Positions 1 through 6,836 of a stretch of DNA of 22,738 nucleotides are shown piece after piece. The stretch is from IMG/VR virus record IMGVR_UViG_3300037487_000923, positions 1-22,738 of that record; one strand, 5' to 3'. The number at the start of each line of letters is the position of its first letter. Position 1 is the first letter of the stretch. The notes beneath the pieces were generated by a model. The model saw only the letters and a list, made by a program, of their open reading frames with translations, did no database searches and was not told where the DNA came from. The DNA comes from a virus. Both the position numbers and the translations under genes were made by a program.

Positions 1-2
1 AC

Positions 3-806
3 ACAGTAATTTATTTAGATGAGTGTCACAGTTTATCTTTAAAGAAGAATTCATGGTTAAGTAAATTTAATGGTAAAATTATAGGACTTACTGGTACTCC
101 TCCAACTAATATCAAATCTGATAAGGGTTTTATGGTAGACAAGTATTGTCCTGTAGTATACACATATGATACTGATGAAGCTATAGATCATTCAATTTTG
201 AATGACTATAGAATCATAATTCATTATGTAGAATTAGACAAAGTTAAGAATATTAAGGTTGTGAAACCTCAAGCAACATGGATGACTAGTGAAATTCAAA
301 TCTATAACTATTGGAGTAATAGAGTTGATACTAACTATGGTCATTTGAAAAAGATAGCAGCTATTCAACGCATGAAAGCTATGCAAGGCTTCTTATCTAA
401 AGAGTTTAAAGCTAAAAATCTTCTTAATGACATAGGACACTTTAGTAAATGTTTATGTTTTGCAAGTACTCAAGAGCAATCAGCTAGAATCTGTCCAATA
501 ACTTATCATTCAAATAATAAGTTTTCAGAATCAAATTTAGAGTCTTTTAAAACAGGAAAGTTATTAAAACTATGTGCTGTAGAACAACTATCAGAAGGAA
601 TTAATATACCTGATCTAAAATTTGGAATAATTATGCACTCTTACGGCAATGAGAGAAAAGCAAGTCAGAAGATTTTTAGATTTCTTAGATTAAATCCTGA
701 TGATTGTAGTACTATTCATATACTATGTTATAAAGATACAATTGATGAACAATGGGTTAAATCTGCGTTAGAGGGATTTAACCAAGATAAAATACGATAC
801 TTATGA
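3..806 (+). CDS. SF2 DECH-box DNA helicase, 3' part (5' end outside window)
   Basis: The frame is open from base 3, so the protein runs in from the left edge and the methionine at 132 is internal. Visible motifs are motif II DECH (bases 18-29) after the hydrophobic strand VIYL, and motif III as LTGTP (87-101). Near the C-terminus SEGINIPDL fits motif V and QKIFRFLRL fits motif VI with its arginine finger. These are the marks of superfamily 2 ATP-dependent helicases of the UvsW/RecG/type-III-restriction kind; the Walker A lobe is outside the window. Its likely job is DNA unwinding or branch migration in replication or recombination. Its TGA stop overlaps the next ATG (ATGA), which suggests coupled translation with the following gene. 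The helicase assignment is firm; the exact subfamily cannot be told from half the protein. Confidence 0.9.
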   Translation, partial: TVIYLDECHSLSLKKNSWLSKFNGKIIGLTGTPPTNIKSDKGFMVDKYCPVVYTYDTDEAIDHSILNDYRIIIHYVELDKVKNIKVVKPQATWMTSEIQIYNYWSNRVDTNYGHLKKIAAIQRMKAMQGFLSKEFKAKNLLNDIGHFSKCLCFASTQEQSARICPITYHSNNKFSESNLESFKTGKLLKLCAVEQLSEGINIPDLKFGIIMHSYGNERKASQKIFRFLRLNPDDCSTIHILCYKDTIDEQWVKSALEGFNQDKIRYL

Positions 807-1405
807 TTGAACAAATTAGTGTAGACCTAAATAAATTATATGCTAATAAACTTAAATTAGAAGATTATTTCATTTTATTTTGTTTAGTCAACGAAGAAGA
901 AGAACTATTAGTAAAATATACTTTCCATTCTGGAGGTATTGATACTAATAGTTTTCAAAGATTGAGAAACTCTGGATTTATTGTTTTAACAAATGAGATA
1001 AATATTACTTTTAGTAGTATTAAGATAACAAATCAGACTAAAGAGTTATTTAATGTGCAAGATAATACAGATTTTGATACATTATTTAAAGAATTACTGT
1101 CTACTTATCCTAATAGTGTTAAAAGAATAACTGGAGGTACAAGAAGATTACATAATGATTTAGTAAGATGTAAAAAATTATATAAAACTTCTTTAGTTAG
1201 TTCTGAAAAAGTAAATAAAGATTTACATAAGAAAATATTATTATGTGTCCAAATGTATTACAGAGAACATTTGAAAGACAATAAACAAGAGTTTATGCAA
1301 TTATTGGCTACATTCTTATCTCAAAGAACTTGGGAACAATATCTTAATGATGTAGAAAAATTAGAAGTATTACCAAAATCAAACACTGACTATGACGCAA
1401 TTTAA
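803..1405 (+). CDS. Unknown 200-aa protein between two helicases; possible replication accessory factor
   Basis: I do not recognise the family. The protein is lysine- and leucine-rich with no signal peptide or membrane segment. The first 90 residues mix strands and helices and could be a small winged-helix-like domain (SFQRLRNSGFIVL resembles a recognition helix plus wing). Residues about 95-190 look all-helical, with basic stretches (VKRITGGTRRLHNDLVRCKK) that could contact DNA. It starts in an ATGA overlap with the SF2 helicase and overlaps the DnaB-type helicase start by 14 nt. A helicase loader or initiator adaptor would fit that position, but this is inference from context and basic character, not from a recognised motif. 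Confidence 0.75.
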   Translation: MIEQISVDLNKLYANKLKLEDYFILFCLVNEEEELLVKYTFHSGGIDTNSFQRLRNSGFIVLTNEINITFSSIKITNQTKELFNVQDNTDFDTLFKELLSTYPNSVKRITGGTRRLHNDLVRCKKLYKTSLVSSEKVNKDLHKKILLCVQMYYREHLKDNKQEFMQLLATFLSQRTWEQYLNDVEKLEVLPKSNTDYDAI

Positions 1406-2450
1406 GCAGAGAATAGAACAAGGATTATCTGGTGAGTACACTGGTTTATCTAATGGATTTAATAGAATTAATAAGTATATTTATAATATTCAAAGAAGTT
1501 GTTATACCTTAATTGGTGGACTTTCAGGAAGTTCAAAAACAACTCTATGTGATTTTATATTATTAAATGGTTTACAAGATGCTAAAGCTAAAGGTGTTCC
1601 ATTTAATGTGACTTATTATTCCTGGGAAATTGATGAGGTAAGTAAAAAAGCTAATTGGCTATCTATTATTATTTATAATAAGTATGATAGAGTAATATCC
1701 CCTCAAACAATTAAGGGTTTAGGTGATTCTAGATTAACTGAAGAAGAAAAGCAGATAGTCTATGATGAATTACCTGAACTTGAAGAGTTATTCGACAAAA
1801 TAGATTGGCATTGGGTACCGGTAAATCCTACGGGTTTGTATCATCTTTGGTGGAAAACAATGTCAGCTAAAGGAGAATTTACTATGATGCCTTATACAGA
1901 TGAGGAAGGTAATGCTAAAGAAAAGATTGTTAGTTGGAAAGCTAGCAATAAAGAAGAATACAATATTGTAGTATTAGATCATATGGCTTTAGGTCGTTTA
2001 GAAAGAGGATTTAATCTTAAACAGAATATTGATAAAATGTCTGAGTATATTGTTGCTTGTAGAAATATGTTTAATATGACATTTTTTATAGTTCAGCAAT
2101 TTAATCAAGGTTTGAGTTCAGTAGACAGATTGAAATTTAAGGGTGCTGATATTAGTCCACAGCAAACTGATTTTAAAGATTCTACTAATCCTTATCAAGA
2201 TGCAGATGTAGTATTAGGATTAATGAATGCTTATAAAATGGATCTAGAAACTAGTCTAACTTATAATATTAAAGTGGATGGATTTCCAGGTAATTTAAAA
2301 GGTAAATACAGACTTCTTAAGGTGATTAAAAATCGTTTAGGTCAAGATAATATATCTATAGGCCTGTATACTAAACCAGAAGCTGGTTACTTTGAAGAGT
2401 TACCAAAAGAAATGACATCTGAAGATTACACAATGTACTTAAACAAATAA
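1392..2450 (+). CDS. DnaB-type replicative helicase (SF4, RecA fold)
   Basis: An ATP-driven ring helicase that would unwind DNA at the phage fork. Residues 16-51 contain TGLSNGFNRINKY, the usual lead-in of the DnaB/gp4 RecA-like core, then a Walker A GLSGSSKTT (43-51). SWEI (77-80) places the conserved Glu 79. The Walker B strand is NIVVLDHMAL (191-200) with Asp196-His197, and FFIVQQFNQG (231-240) matches the DnaB motif that ends in a sensor Gln. At 352 residues it is much shorter than bacterial DnaB (about 470): the N-terminal primase-binding domain is absent, leaving only linker plus core. It sits upstream of the Sak4-like ATPase, separated by one base, and is in the same operon as the primase. 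Helicase assignment is solid. Confidence 0.9.
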   Translation: MTQFKQRIEQGLSGEYTGLSNGFNRINKYIYNIQRSCYTLIGGLSGSSKTTLCDFILLNGLQDAKAKGVPFNVTYYSWEIDEVSKKANWLSIIIYNKYDRVISPQTIKGLGDSRLTEEEKQIVYDELPELEELFDKIDWHWVPVNPTGLYHLWWKTMSAKGEFTMMPYTDEEGNAKEKIVSWKASNKEEYNIVVLDHMALGRLERGFNLKQNIDKMSEYIVACRNMFNMTFFIVQQFNQGLSSVDRLKFKGADISPQQTDFKDSTNPYQDADVVLGLMNAYKMDLETSLTYNIKVDGFPGNLKGKYRLLKVIKNRLGQDNISIGLYTKPEAGYFEELPKEMTSEDYTMYLNK

Positions 2451-2451
2451 A

Positions 2452-3120
2452 ATGGGAAGAATTATATTAGCTATTGGTACACCTGGTTCAGGAAAATCAA
2501 GAGCAATTTTAAATTTAGATGAGAATACAACTCTATTAGTTAAACCTAATAGAAAAGAGTTACCCTTTAGGGGTGGTGCTGTGAAATACAGTACAGAAAA
2601 AGGTAATGTGGTAAATTGTGCTACATTCCCAGAGCTTAAAGTAATATTAACTAAAGCTAATGAAGGTACCAAATTTAAAACTATTGTAATAGAAGATTTT
2701 ACACACTTCTTAACAAATAGAGTCATGGCTGATTCTAAGATTAATGGTTTTCAAAAATGGTCAGATTTAGCTGTTGATGTATTTCAAGGCTTAATTAAAA
2801 TGGAAGAAAAGCTACGTGATGATTTAAATGTGATAGTGATAGGACATACTGAAAGAAGTACTAATATGAATGGTGATACAGAAATTACTCTACAAACTGT
2901 AGGTAAATTATTGGATAACCAAATCAAAATACCTTCTTACTTTACTTATGTTCTTCATGCTGATGTAAAAGAAGTGAATGGAAAGATGGAATATTCATTT
3001 TTAACTAATTATGATGGATTAAGACTTGCTAAATCGCCAGAAGGTTGTTTAGAGAAGTTTGAACCAAATGATTATAAGTTAATCTTGGATAAAATCGCAA
3101 AGTATCAGTCTGGAGAATAA
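2452..3120 (+). CDS. Sak4-like RecA-fold ATPase (single-strand annealing/recombination)
   Basis: A 222-aa P-loop ATPase with Walker A GTPGSGKS at residues 9-16, directly after the first strand (IILAI), and Walker B TIVIED at about 77-82. NVIVIGHTE (126-134) fits the third core strand with a polar sensor. Size, the very early P-loop and the ending of the core fit the AAA_24/Sak4 group of phage RecA-like recombinases, which anneal ssDNA with the help of a cognate SSB. The probable SSB gene follows after 46 nt, the arrangement expected for Sak4 systems. It begins two bases after the helicase stop, so translation is probably coupled. A plain AAA ATPase with another job is possible; the family call rests on architecture and neighbours. 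Confidence 0.8.
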   Translation: MGRIILAIGTPGSGKSRAILNLDENTTLLVKPNRKELPFRGGAVKYSTEKGNVVNCATFPELKVILTKANEGTKFKTIVIEDFTHFLTNRVMADSKINGFQKWSDLAVDVFQGLIKMEEKLRDDLNVIVIGHTERSTNMNGDTEITLQTVGKLLDNQIKIPSYFTYVLHADVKEVNGKMEYSFLTNYDGLRLAKSPEGCLEKFEPNDYKLILDKIAKYQSGE

Positions 3121-3166
3121 CCTTTTTCAGATCAATTTAAATTATTAATTATAAAAAACAACAATT

Positions 3167-3760
3167 ATGTTCAATTTTGAAAACGCAGAAGTATCTAAAG
3201 GTAATTACAAAGAAACTATTAAACCAGGAATTAGTATTGTTAAAGTAACAGCTATTACTAATGGTCTTAGTTCACAAAAACAAACTCCTTATTTAGAGTT
3301 TACAGTAGAAGATGGTCATGGTGCTGAATTAAAGCAACAATATTATCTAAGTACAGTAGTTAATCCAGGTAAACAAAAATCTGCTTGGGATATTTCTAAA
3401 AATGCAATCTTAGCTTTAGTAGCAGCATCTAATAATTTAGATGAAGTTACAGCTAAAACTAAAATGCCTAATGTTAAATCTGCTGAAGAATTAGCTCAAA
3501 AATTAGCTATGTTAGTTATTGGTAAAGAATTCAGATTAAAAGTTAGTGGTGAAGAGAAGATTTCTCAAAAAGGTACAAAATATGTAGCTTCTTCATTCAG
3601 CAACGGTGTATTTTGTGAATCTAAATCAATTACAGATGCAGATAGTAAATTATTTTTTAACTCTGACAAGAATGTTAAGAAATTAGCTATTGAACCAGCT
3701 GATACTAGTGCTGCTCAATCAGCATTCTCTAGTCCTGCTTCTGACTCAGTAGTATTTTAA
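3167..3760 (+). CDS. Single-stranded DNA-binding protein (probable)
   Basis: A 197-aa soluble protein, likely the phage SSB that coats ssDNA at forks and recombination intermediates. The first 60 residues alternate short strands (GISIVKVTAITNG, TPYLEFTVEDGHG, ELKQQYYLS), a pattern common in phage OB-fold SSBs (gp2.5-like). FRLKVSGEEKISQKGTKYVAS further on fits another strand-loop-strand. The last 20 residues are low-complexity Ser/Ala/Pro-rich and end in DSVVF, an aromatic-terminated tail like those used by SSBs to recruit partners, though less acidic than usual. It sits between the Sak4-like ATPase and the primase, and a strong terminator follows directly. It shares 16 nt across its start with the primase gene. 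I see no catalytic motif. The call is by context plus strand pattern. Confidence 0.7.
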   Translation: MFNFENAEVSKGNYKETIKPGISIVKVTAITNGLSSQKQTPYLEFTVEDGHGAELKQQYYLSTVVNPGKQKSAWDISKNAILALVAASNNLDEVTAKTKMPNVKSAEELAQKLAMLVIGKEFRLKVSGEEKISQKGTKYVASSFSNGVFCESKSITDADSKLFFNSDKNVKKLAIEPADTSAAQSAFSSPASDSVVF

Positions 3761-3779
3761 TTTGTTATAATAAAATAAC

Positions 3780-3811
3780 ACTCCTTAACCCCGTAAGGTT
3801 AGGGAGTTTTT
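3780..3811 (+). terminator. Rho-independent terminator after the SSB gene
   Basis: An 11-bp stem ACTCCTTAACC / GGTTAGGGAGT (one T-G wobble) closes a 6-nt loop CCGTAA and is followed directly by TTTTT. It lies 20 nt after the SSB stop and ends 14 nt before the primase ATG, leaving no room for a separate primase promoter downstream of it. It is therefore probably leaky or regulated, setting a high SSB to primase ratio. Confidence 0.9.
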
Positions 3812-3825
3812 AAAACTAATCCTTT

Positions 3826-4818
3826 ATGTTCAATTTTGATAGTGCAAGTTTACAAATAAATAAAGATGAAATACTTAAATATATTACAGAGTTACAGATA
3901 TTAGAAAGATATTGTGGTAATTATAAATCAATAGATTCTAGCTTTAAATCAGAATTTTATAGAGATACTAATCCAAGTTGTAAAATTGTAATTAGTAGTA
4001 ATGGAATACCTTATTACAAAGATTTTGGTAATGGAGATTATTTTCTAGCATTTGATTATGTAAGTAGAAAGTATGGAACTAATTATCATGAAACTTGTAA
4101 TATTATAGCTAATGATTTTGGATTAAAGAGAACTAATTTTAATGTAACACCTCAATTGTTATTAAGTAATGATGTTCCCAAATTGGTTAAAATAAAATCT
4201 AATATTCAAATAGTTGCTAGACCATTTAATATTTTAGATTATTATTATTGGGATCAGTTTGGTATTAGTTTACCTATTTTAGAAAAATTTAATGTAAAAG
4301 CATGTAGTCATGTGTATTTAAACAAAGGAGATAAACATTATGTTTTTAAACATAAAAATGATACTCCTTTATATTCTTATAAGTTCTTTAAAAACAATAC
4401 TGAATATCTTAAAATCTATAGCCCTCACTCAGCTACAAAGGAAGGTAAGTGGTTAAGTAACGTAGGTTCAGATTGTTTACAAGGTTATGATCAATTGCCA
4501 GAAACTGGAGATTTATTGATTATAACTAAAAGTCTTAAAGATGTAATAACTTACTATGCAATGGGTTACAGTGCTGTAGGATTACAAGCAGAAACTAATA
4601 AAATTAGTAAGAAATCTTATGATGAATTAATTAAAAGATTTAAAAGAGTAGTTATCAATTTTGATGATGATGATCAAGGTAGAACTTCTACTGGTGATTT
4701 TTTATTACAACATGATTTAGAATTCTTTTTTGTTGATAAACTTAAAGACATAAGTGATCATTATAAAAAATATGGTTATGGAAAAACTAACAAACTAATT
4801 AAAGATAAATTAAAATGA
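3826..4818 (+). CDS. DnaG-like primase with TOPRIM domain (atypical motifs)
   Basis: A 330-aa protein expected to make RNA primers. The N-terminal 100 residues follow the layout of a DnaG zinc-binding domain (FYRDTNPSCKI, YKDFGNGDYFLAFDYV, ETCNIIANDFGL), but the zinc-binding Cys/His positions are not conserved, so zinc is probably not bound. The C-terminal half is a TOPRIM domain: LLIITKSLKDV (230-240) stands where cellular enzymes have the acidic LVEGEKD motif, and VVINFDDDDQGR (275-286) supplies the DxD metal ligands (Asp280/Asp282). TKSLKD variants occur in other phage primases. No helicase domain is fused; helicase is supplied by the separate DnaB-type gene. It follows a terminator after 14 nt and overlaps the next microgene by ATGA. 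Confidence 0.82.
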   Translation: MFNFDSASLQINKDEILKYITELQILERYCGNYKSIDSSFKSEFYRDTNPSCKIVISSNGIPYYKDFGNGDYFLAFDYVSRKYGTNYHETCNIIANDFGLKRTNFNVTPQLLLSNDVPKLVKIKSNIQIVARPFNILDYYYWDQFGISLPILEKFNVKACSHVYLNKGDKHYVFKHKNDTPLYSYKFFKNNTEYLKIYSPHSATKEGKWLSNVGSDCLQGYDQLPETGDLLIITKSLKDVITYYAMGYSAVGLQAETNKISKKSYDELIKRFKRVVINFDDDDQGRTSTGDFLLQHDLEFFFVDKLKDISDHYKKYGYGKTNKLIKDKLK

Positions 4819-4928
4819 CAGATGAAAATATAGAATATCTTTTAAATTTAATTTCATACGATGATTTAGATGAATATGAAAAATTAGAAGCGGTTAAAGA
4901 ATATTTATTAGACTTATTAAAAAAATAA
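4815..4928 (+). CDS. 37-aa acidic microprotein
   Basis: A short frame starting inside the primase stop (ATGA) and ending 3 nt before the next gene. The product is rich in Glu, Asp, Leu and Lys (DDLDEYEKLEAVKEYLLDLL) and would form one or two amphipathic helices. No known family is recognised. The exact overlap at both junctions and the codon usage like its neighbours support a real gene. Its function is unknown; an acidic helical peptide next to primase could be a small partner protein, which is a guess. Confidence 0.6.
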   Translation: MTDENIEYLLNLISYDDLDEYEKLEAVKEYLLDLLKK

Positions 4929-4931
4929 ATT

Positions 4932-5222
4932 ATGACAATACATTTAAACTGGCAACAATTTGTTGATAAGTATTCTCCTATAAAGAATACAATAGAATTA
5001 GATACTCCTTGTGATGGATTTTTATTTTTAGATAAAGATCAAATAAAAGATGTACCTTTGGAAAGAACTTGGTCATTAATGAATAATGAAGTTGATGATG
5101 ATATTTATATTACTAACGGTATAAAGATTATTAATTCAATGGGTTATTTAGTTACTAGAGAATCTTGGACTATTGATGAAGTTATTGAAGTACGTCTTGA
5201 AGAAGGGTATGAAATTAAATAA
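4932..5222 (+). CDS. Unknown 96-aa protein
   Basis: Not recognised. A soluble, acidic protein (IELDTPCDGFLFLDKDQIKDV, EVDDDIYITNGIKIINSMGYLVTRESWTIDEVIEVRLEEGYEIK) with predicted mixed alpha/beta content and no membrane segment. The start lies in AAATAAATTATGACA, the A/T-rich leader type used by other genes here. It lies in the operon between primase and nuclease genes with a 6-nt gap to the next gene. The position suggests an accessory role in DNA metabolism, but nothing in the sequence proves it. Confidence 0.7.
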   Translation: MTIHLNWQQFVDKYSPIKNTIELDTPCDGFLFLDKDQIKDVPLERTWSLMNNEVDDDIYITNGIKIINSMGYLVTRESWTIDEVIEVRLEEGYEIK

Positions 5223-5228
5223 TAAACT

Positions 5229-5663
5229 ATGGAAATAATAAAAGTAAGCTTTGATCCAAATGAGATTTGGAATCATGGTGATTTTAGACAACTAATAACT
5301 AATATTAGTAATGGGTTTTATAATGAATCTAGGTTTGAGTATGAATTATGGATTATTACTACAAATAATAATCTTAATTATATTAATGCACTAGCTAGTC
5401 AATTAAAAGTACCTACAGAAAGAACAGTTATGTGCTTAAATGATAGTAGTAAAGTAGGAATAATAACATTGAATTCAGATATTCACTTTGATGTTGAATA
5501 TACTATTATTCATGCATTAGATCCAACTACTGTTAAAGGTATATTTGTAGATAGAAAAATAGCTTATCCTGCAATGGGATTAAAATATATTCAAGATCTG
5601 GATAAATGGACAGCTATTATATTAAGAGAAAGAAATAATGGTGAGAAAATCACACCTTGCTAG
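5229..5663 (+). CDS. Unknown 144-aa protein, possibly a degenerate HAD-like fold
   Basis: Alternating hydrophobic strands and helices (YELWIITTNNNLNYINALASQLKV, SSKVGIITLNSDIHFDVEYTII, VKGIFVDRK) suggest a Rossmann-like alpha/beta fold. The order strand-T-N-N, a lysine in SKVGII, then DIHFDVEY loosely matches HAD phosphatase motifs II-IV. However, the motif-I DxD nucleophile is missing (the N-terminus reads VSFDPNEIW), so hydrolase activity is doubtful. The last 26 nt overlap the start of the PD-(D/E)XK nuclease, so the two are probably translated together. The HAD resemblance is tentative. Confidence 0.65.
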   Translation: MEIIKVSFDPNEIWNHGDFRQLITNISNGFYNESRFEYELWIITTNNNLNYINALASQLKVPTERTVMCLNDSSKVGIITLNSDIHFDVEYTIIHALDPTTVKGIFVDRKIAYPAMGLKYIQDLDKWTAIILRERNNGEKITPC

Positions 5664-6210
5664 CAAATTTAAACCTAGTGCTAAACCTAAAAAGAAAGCA
5701 GTACCTCATGGAGTTCCAACTGTACATGATGGTGTTCAACTAAGATCTGGATTAGAGAAAGTATGTTATCAAGCCTTACAGAAAGCTAATATAACACACT
5801 TTAATTATGAAGATGATGTATTTGAACTCCAAAGTAAATTTACAGCTACAGGAAGCTGTTATCAGCTCTATAAACGAATGATGGCATATGAAGAAGCTCA
5901 AGCTTTAGGAATTAATGCTAGATTTAAAGATAAGAAGAAAGCAAAATATGTATACCAATTTGGTGAAGTTACTAATAACCTTAGAGCAATAACTATTAAA
6001 CCTGACTTTAGTTGTCTTAATAAAGATACTAAAACTGGTTGGATTATTGAAACTAAGGGTGATTATACTAATGAATATCTTCTTAAATTAAGATTATTTA
6101 AACATTGGTGGACTACAAATGGATGGGTTATAGATTATTTTGCTCCCAACAACTTAACTAATGTAAATAAGTGTATTAAAATAATTAAAGAAAAATATTA
6201 TGGATTATAG
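5638..6210 (+). CDS. PD-(D/E)XK endonuclease, T7 endonuclease I-like (junction resolvase candidate)
   Basis: A 190-aa nuclease. The basic N-terminal arm (VRKSHLASKFKPSAKPKKK) could contact DNA. SGLEKVCYQAL (37-47) carries the conserved helix Glu40, KPDFSC (121-126) gives the PD with Asp123, and WIIETKGDYT (135-144) gives ExK with Glu138 and Lys140. This order (SGLEK, PDF, ExKG) is that of phage T7 gp3-type endonuclease I, which cleaves Holliday junctions and branched DNA during concatemer processing. An insertion of about 60 residues separates the first helix from the PD motif, longer than in T7 gp3. ATG at 5638 overlaps the previous gene by 26 nt; its stop overlaps the next gene by 11 nt. 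Family is secure, substrate is inferred. Confidence 0.85.
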   Translation: MVRKSHLASKFKPSAKPKKKAVPHGVPTVHDGVQLRSGLEKVCYQALQKANITHFNYEDDVFELQSKFTATGSCYQLYKRMMAYEEAQALGINARFKDKKKAKYVYQFGEVTNNLRAITIKPDFSCLNKDTKTGWIIETKGDYTNEYLLKLRLFKHWWTTNGWVIDYFAPNNLTNVNKCIKIIKEKYYGL

Positions 6211-6667
6211 AACTAAATATCATATAGCTAGAAAGTTATTATTTATGACAATGCTAGGAATTACTTCATATTTTGTATTAAAGATTATAATGCATAAAAA
6301 TGAAACACCTGAAATTCCTAAACCTTGTATTATATTTGATACTGTAAAAATAGAAGTTTTTAGTGAAGCTAATTTAATACGATATATGGATATTTTAGAA
6401 ATAGAATATCCAAATATTGTGTTAGCTCAGGCTAAATTAGAATCTGGTAATTTTACATCTAATAGATTTAAACAATATAATGCTTTATTTGGATTTCAAA
6501 CATCTAATACTAATATTATAAAGTATAAATCTTGGAAACAATCAGTTATTAATTATAAAAATTGGCAAATGCGTAGATTAAAAGATGGTGAAAATTATTA
6601 TGACTTTTTAGTAAGAGTTAAATATTCTGAAGATTCTAATTATATTAACAAATTAAAACAATTTTAA
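6200..6667 (+). CDS. Membrane-anchored glucosaminidase-like cell wall hydrolase
   Basis: A 155-aa protein with a short basic N-terminus and one hydrophobic segment at about residues 13-31 (LLFMTMLGITSYFVLKII), then a short linker and a compact catalytic domain. YPNIVLAQAKLESGNF (70-85) with candidate catalytic Glu81, followed by YNALFGFQ, is the signature of glucosaminidase/FlgJ-type and related lysozyme-fold domains that cut peptidoglycan glycan chains. The membrane segment fits a signal anchor, so the domain would face the periplasm, as in SAR-type endolysins. It is encoded in the replication block, not with virion genes. It may be the endolysin or an early envelope-modifying enzyme. The domain call is good; the role is inferred. 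Confidence 0.75.
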   Translation: MDYRTKYHIARKLLFMTMLGITSYFVLKIIMHKNETPEIPKPCIIFDTVKIEVFSEANLIRYMDILEIEYPNIVLAQAKLESGNFTSNRFKQYNALFGFQTSNTNIIKYKSWKQSVINYKNWQMRRLKDGENYYDFLVRVKYSEDSNYINKLKQF

Positions 6668-6668
6668 G

Positions 6669-6836
6669 ATGCCAAAAGTAGATTACAAAGATCTAGAAGA
6701 GATCACAAAATTTTTAGATAGAGTTGTAGCAATACCTAATCAAATTAAACCTAATAAGATTGAGTTAGATGCTGCTAAATTATCTAAAATGATTAAAGAT
6801 AAATACACTGAAATAAAACCTGATTACGAGAAATGA
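6669..6836 (+). CDS. 55-aa unknown microprotein
   Basis: Begins right after the previous stop (ATG at 6669) and its TGA overlaps the exonuclease ATG (ATGA at 6833-6836). The product is highly charged (KDLEEITKFLDRVV, KIELDAAKLSKMIKDKYTEIKPDYEK) and probably a helical hairpin. It has no membrane segment. No family is recognised. Precise nesting between two genes and neighbour-like codon use make it a credible gene, probably translationally coupled to the exonuclease. Confidence 0.65.
   Translation: MPKVDYKDLEEITKFLDRVVAIPNQIKPNKIELDAAKLSKMIKDKYTEIKPDYEK

Noticed and set aside
2439-2726. Minus-strand open frame opposite the Sak4-like gene
   Set aside because: It lies fully antisense to a gene with clear Walker motifs, has no start context or partner genes, and its product looks like a translation of antisense P-loop codons.
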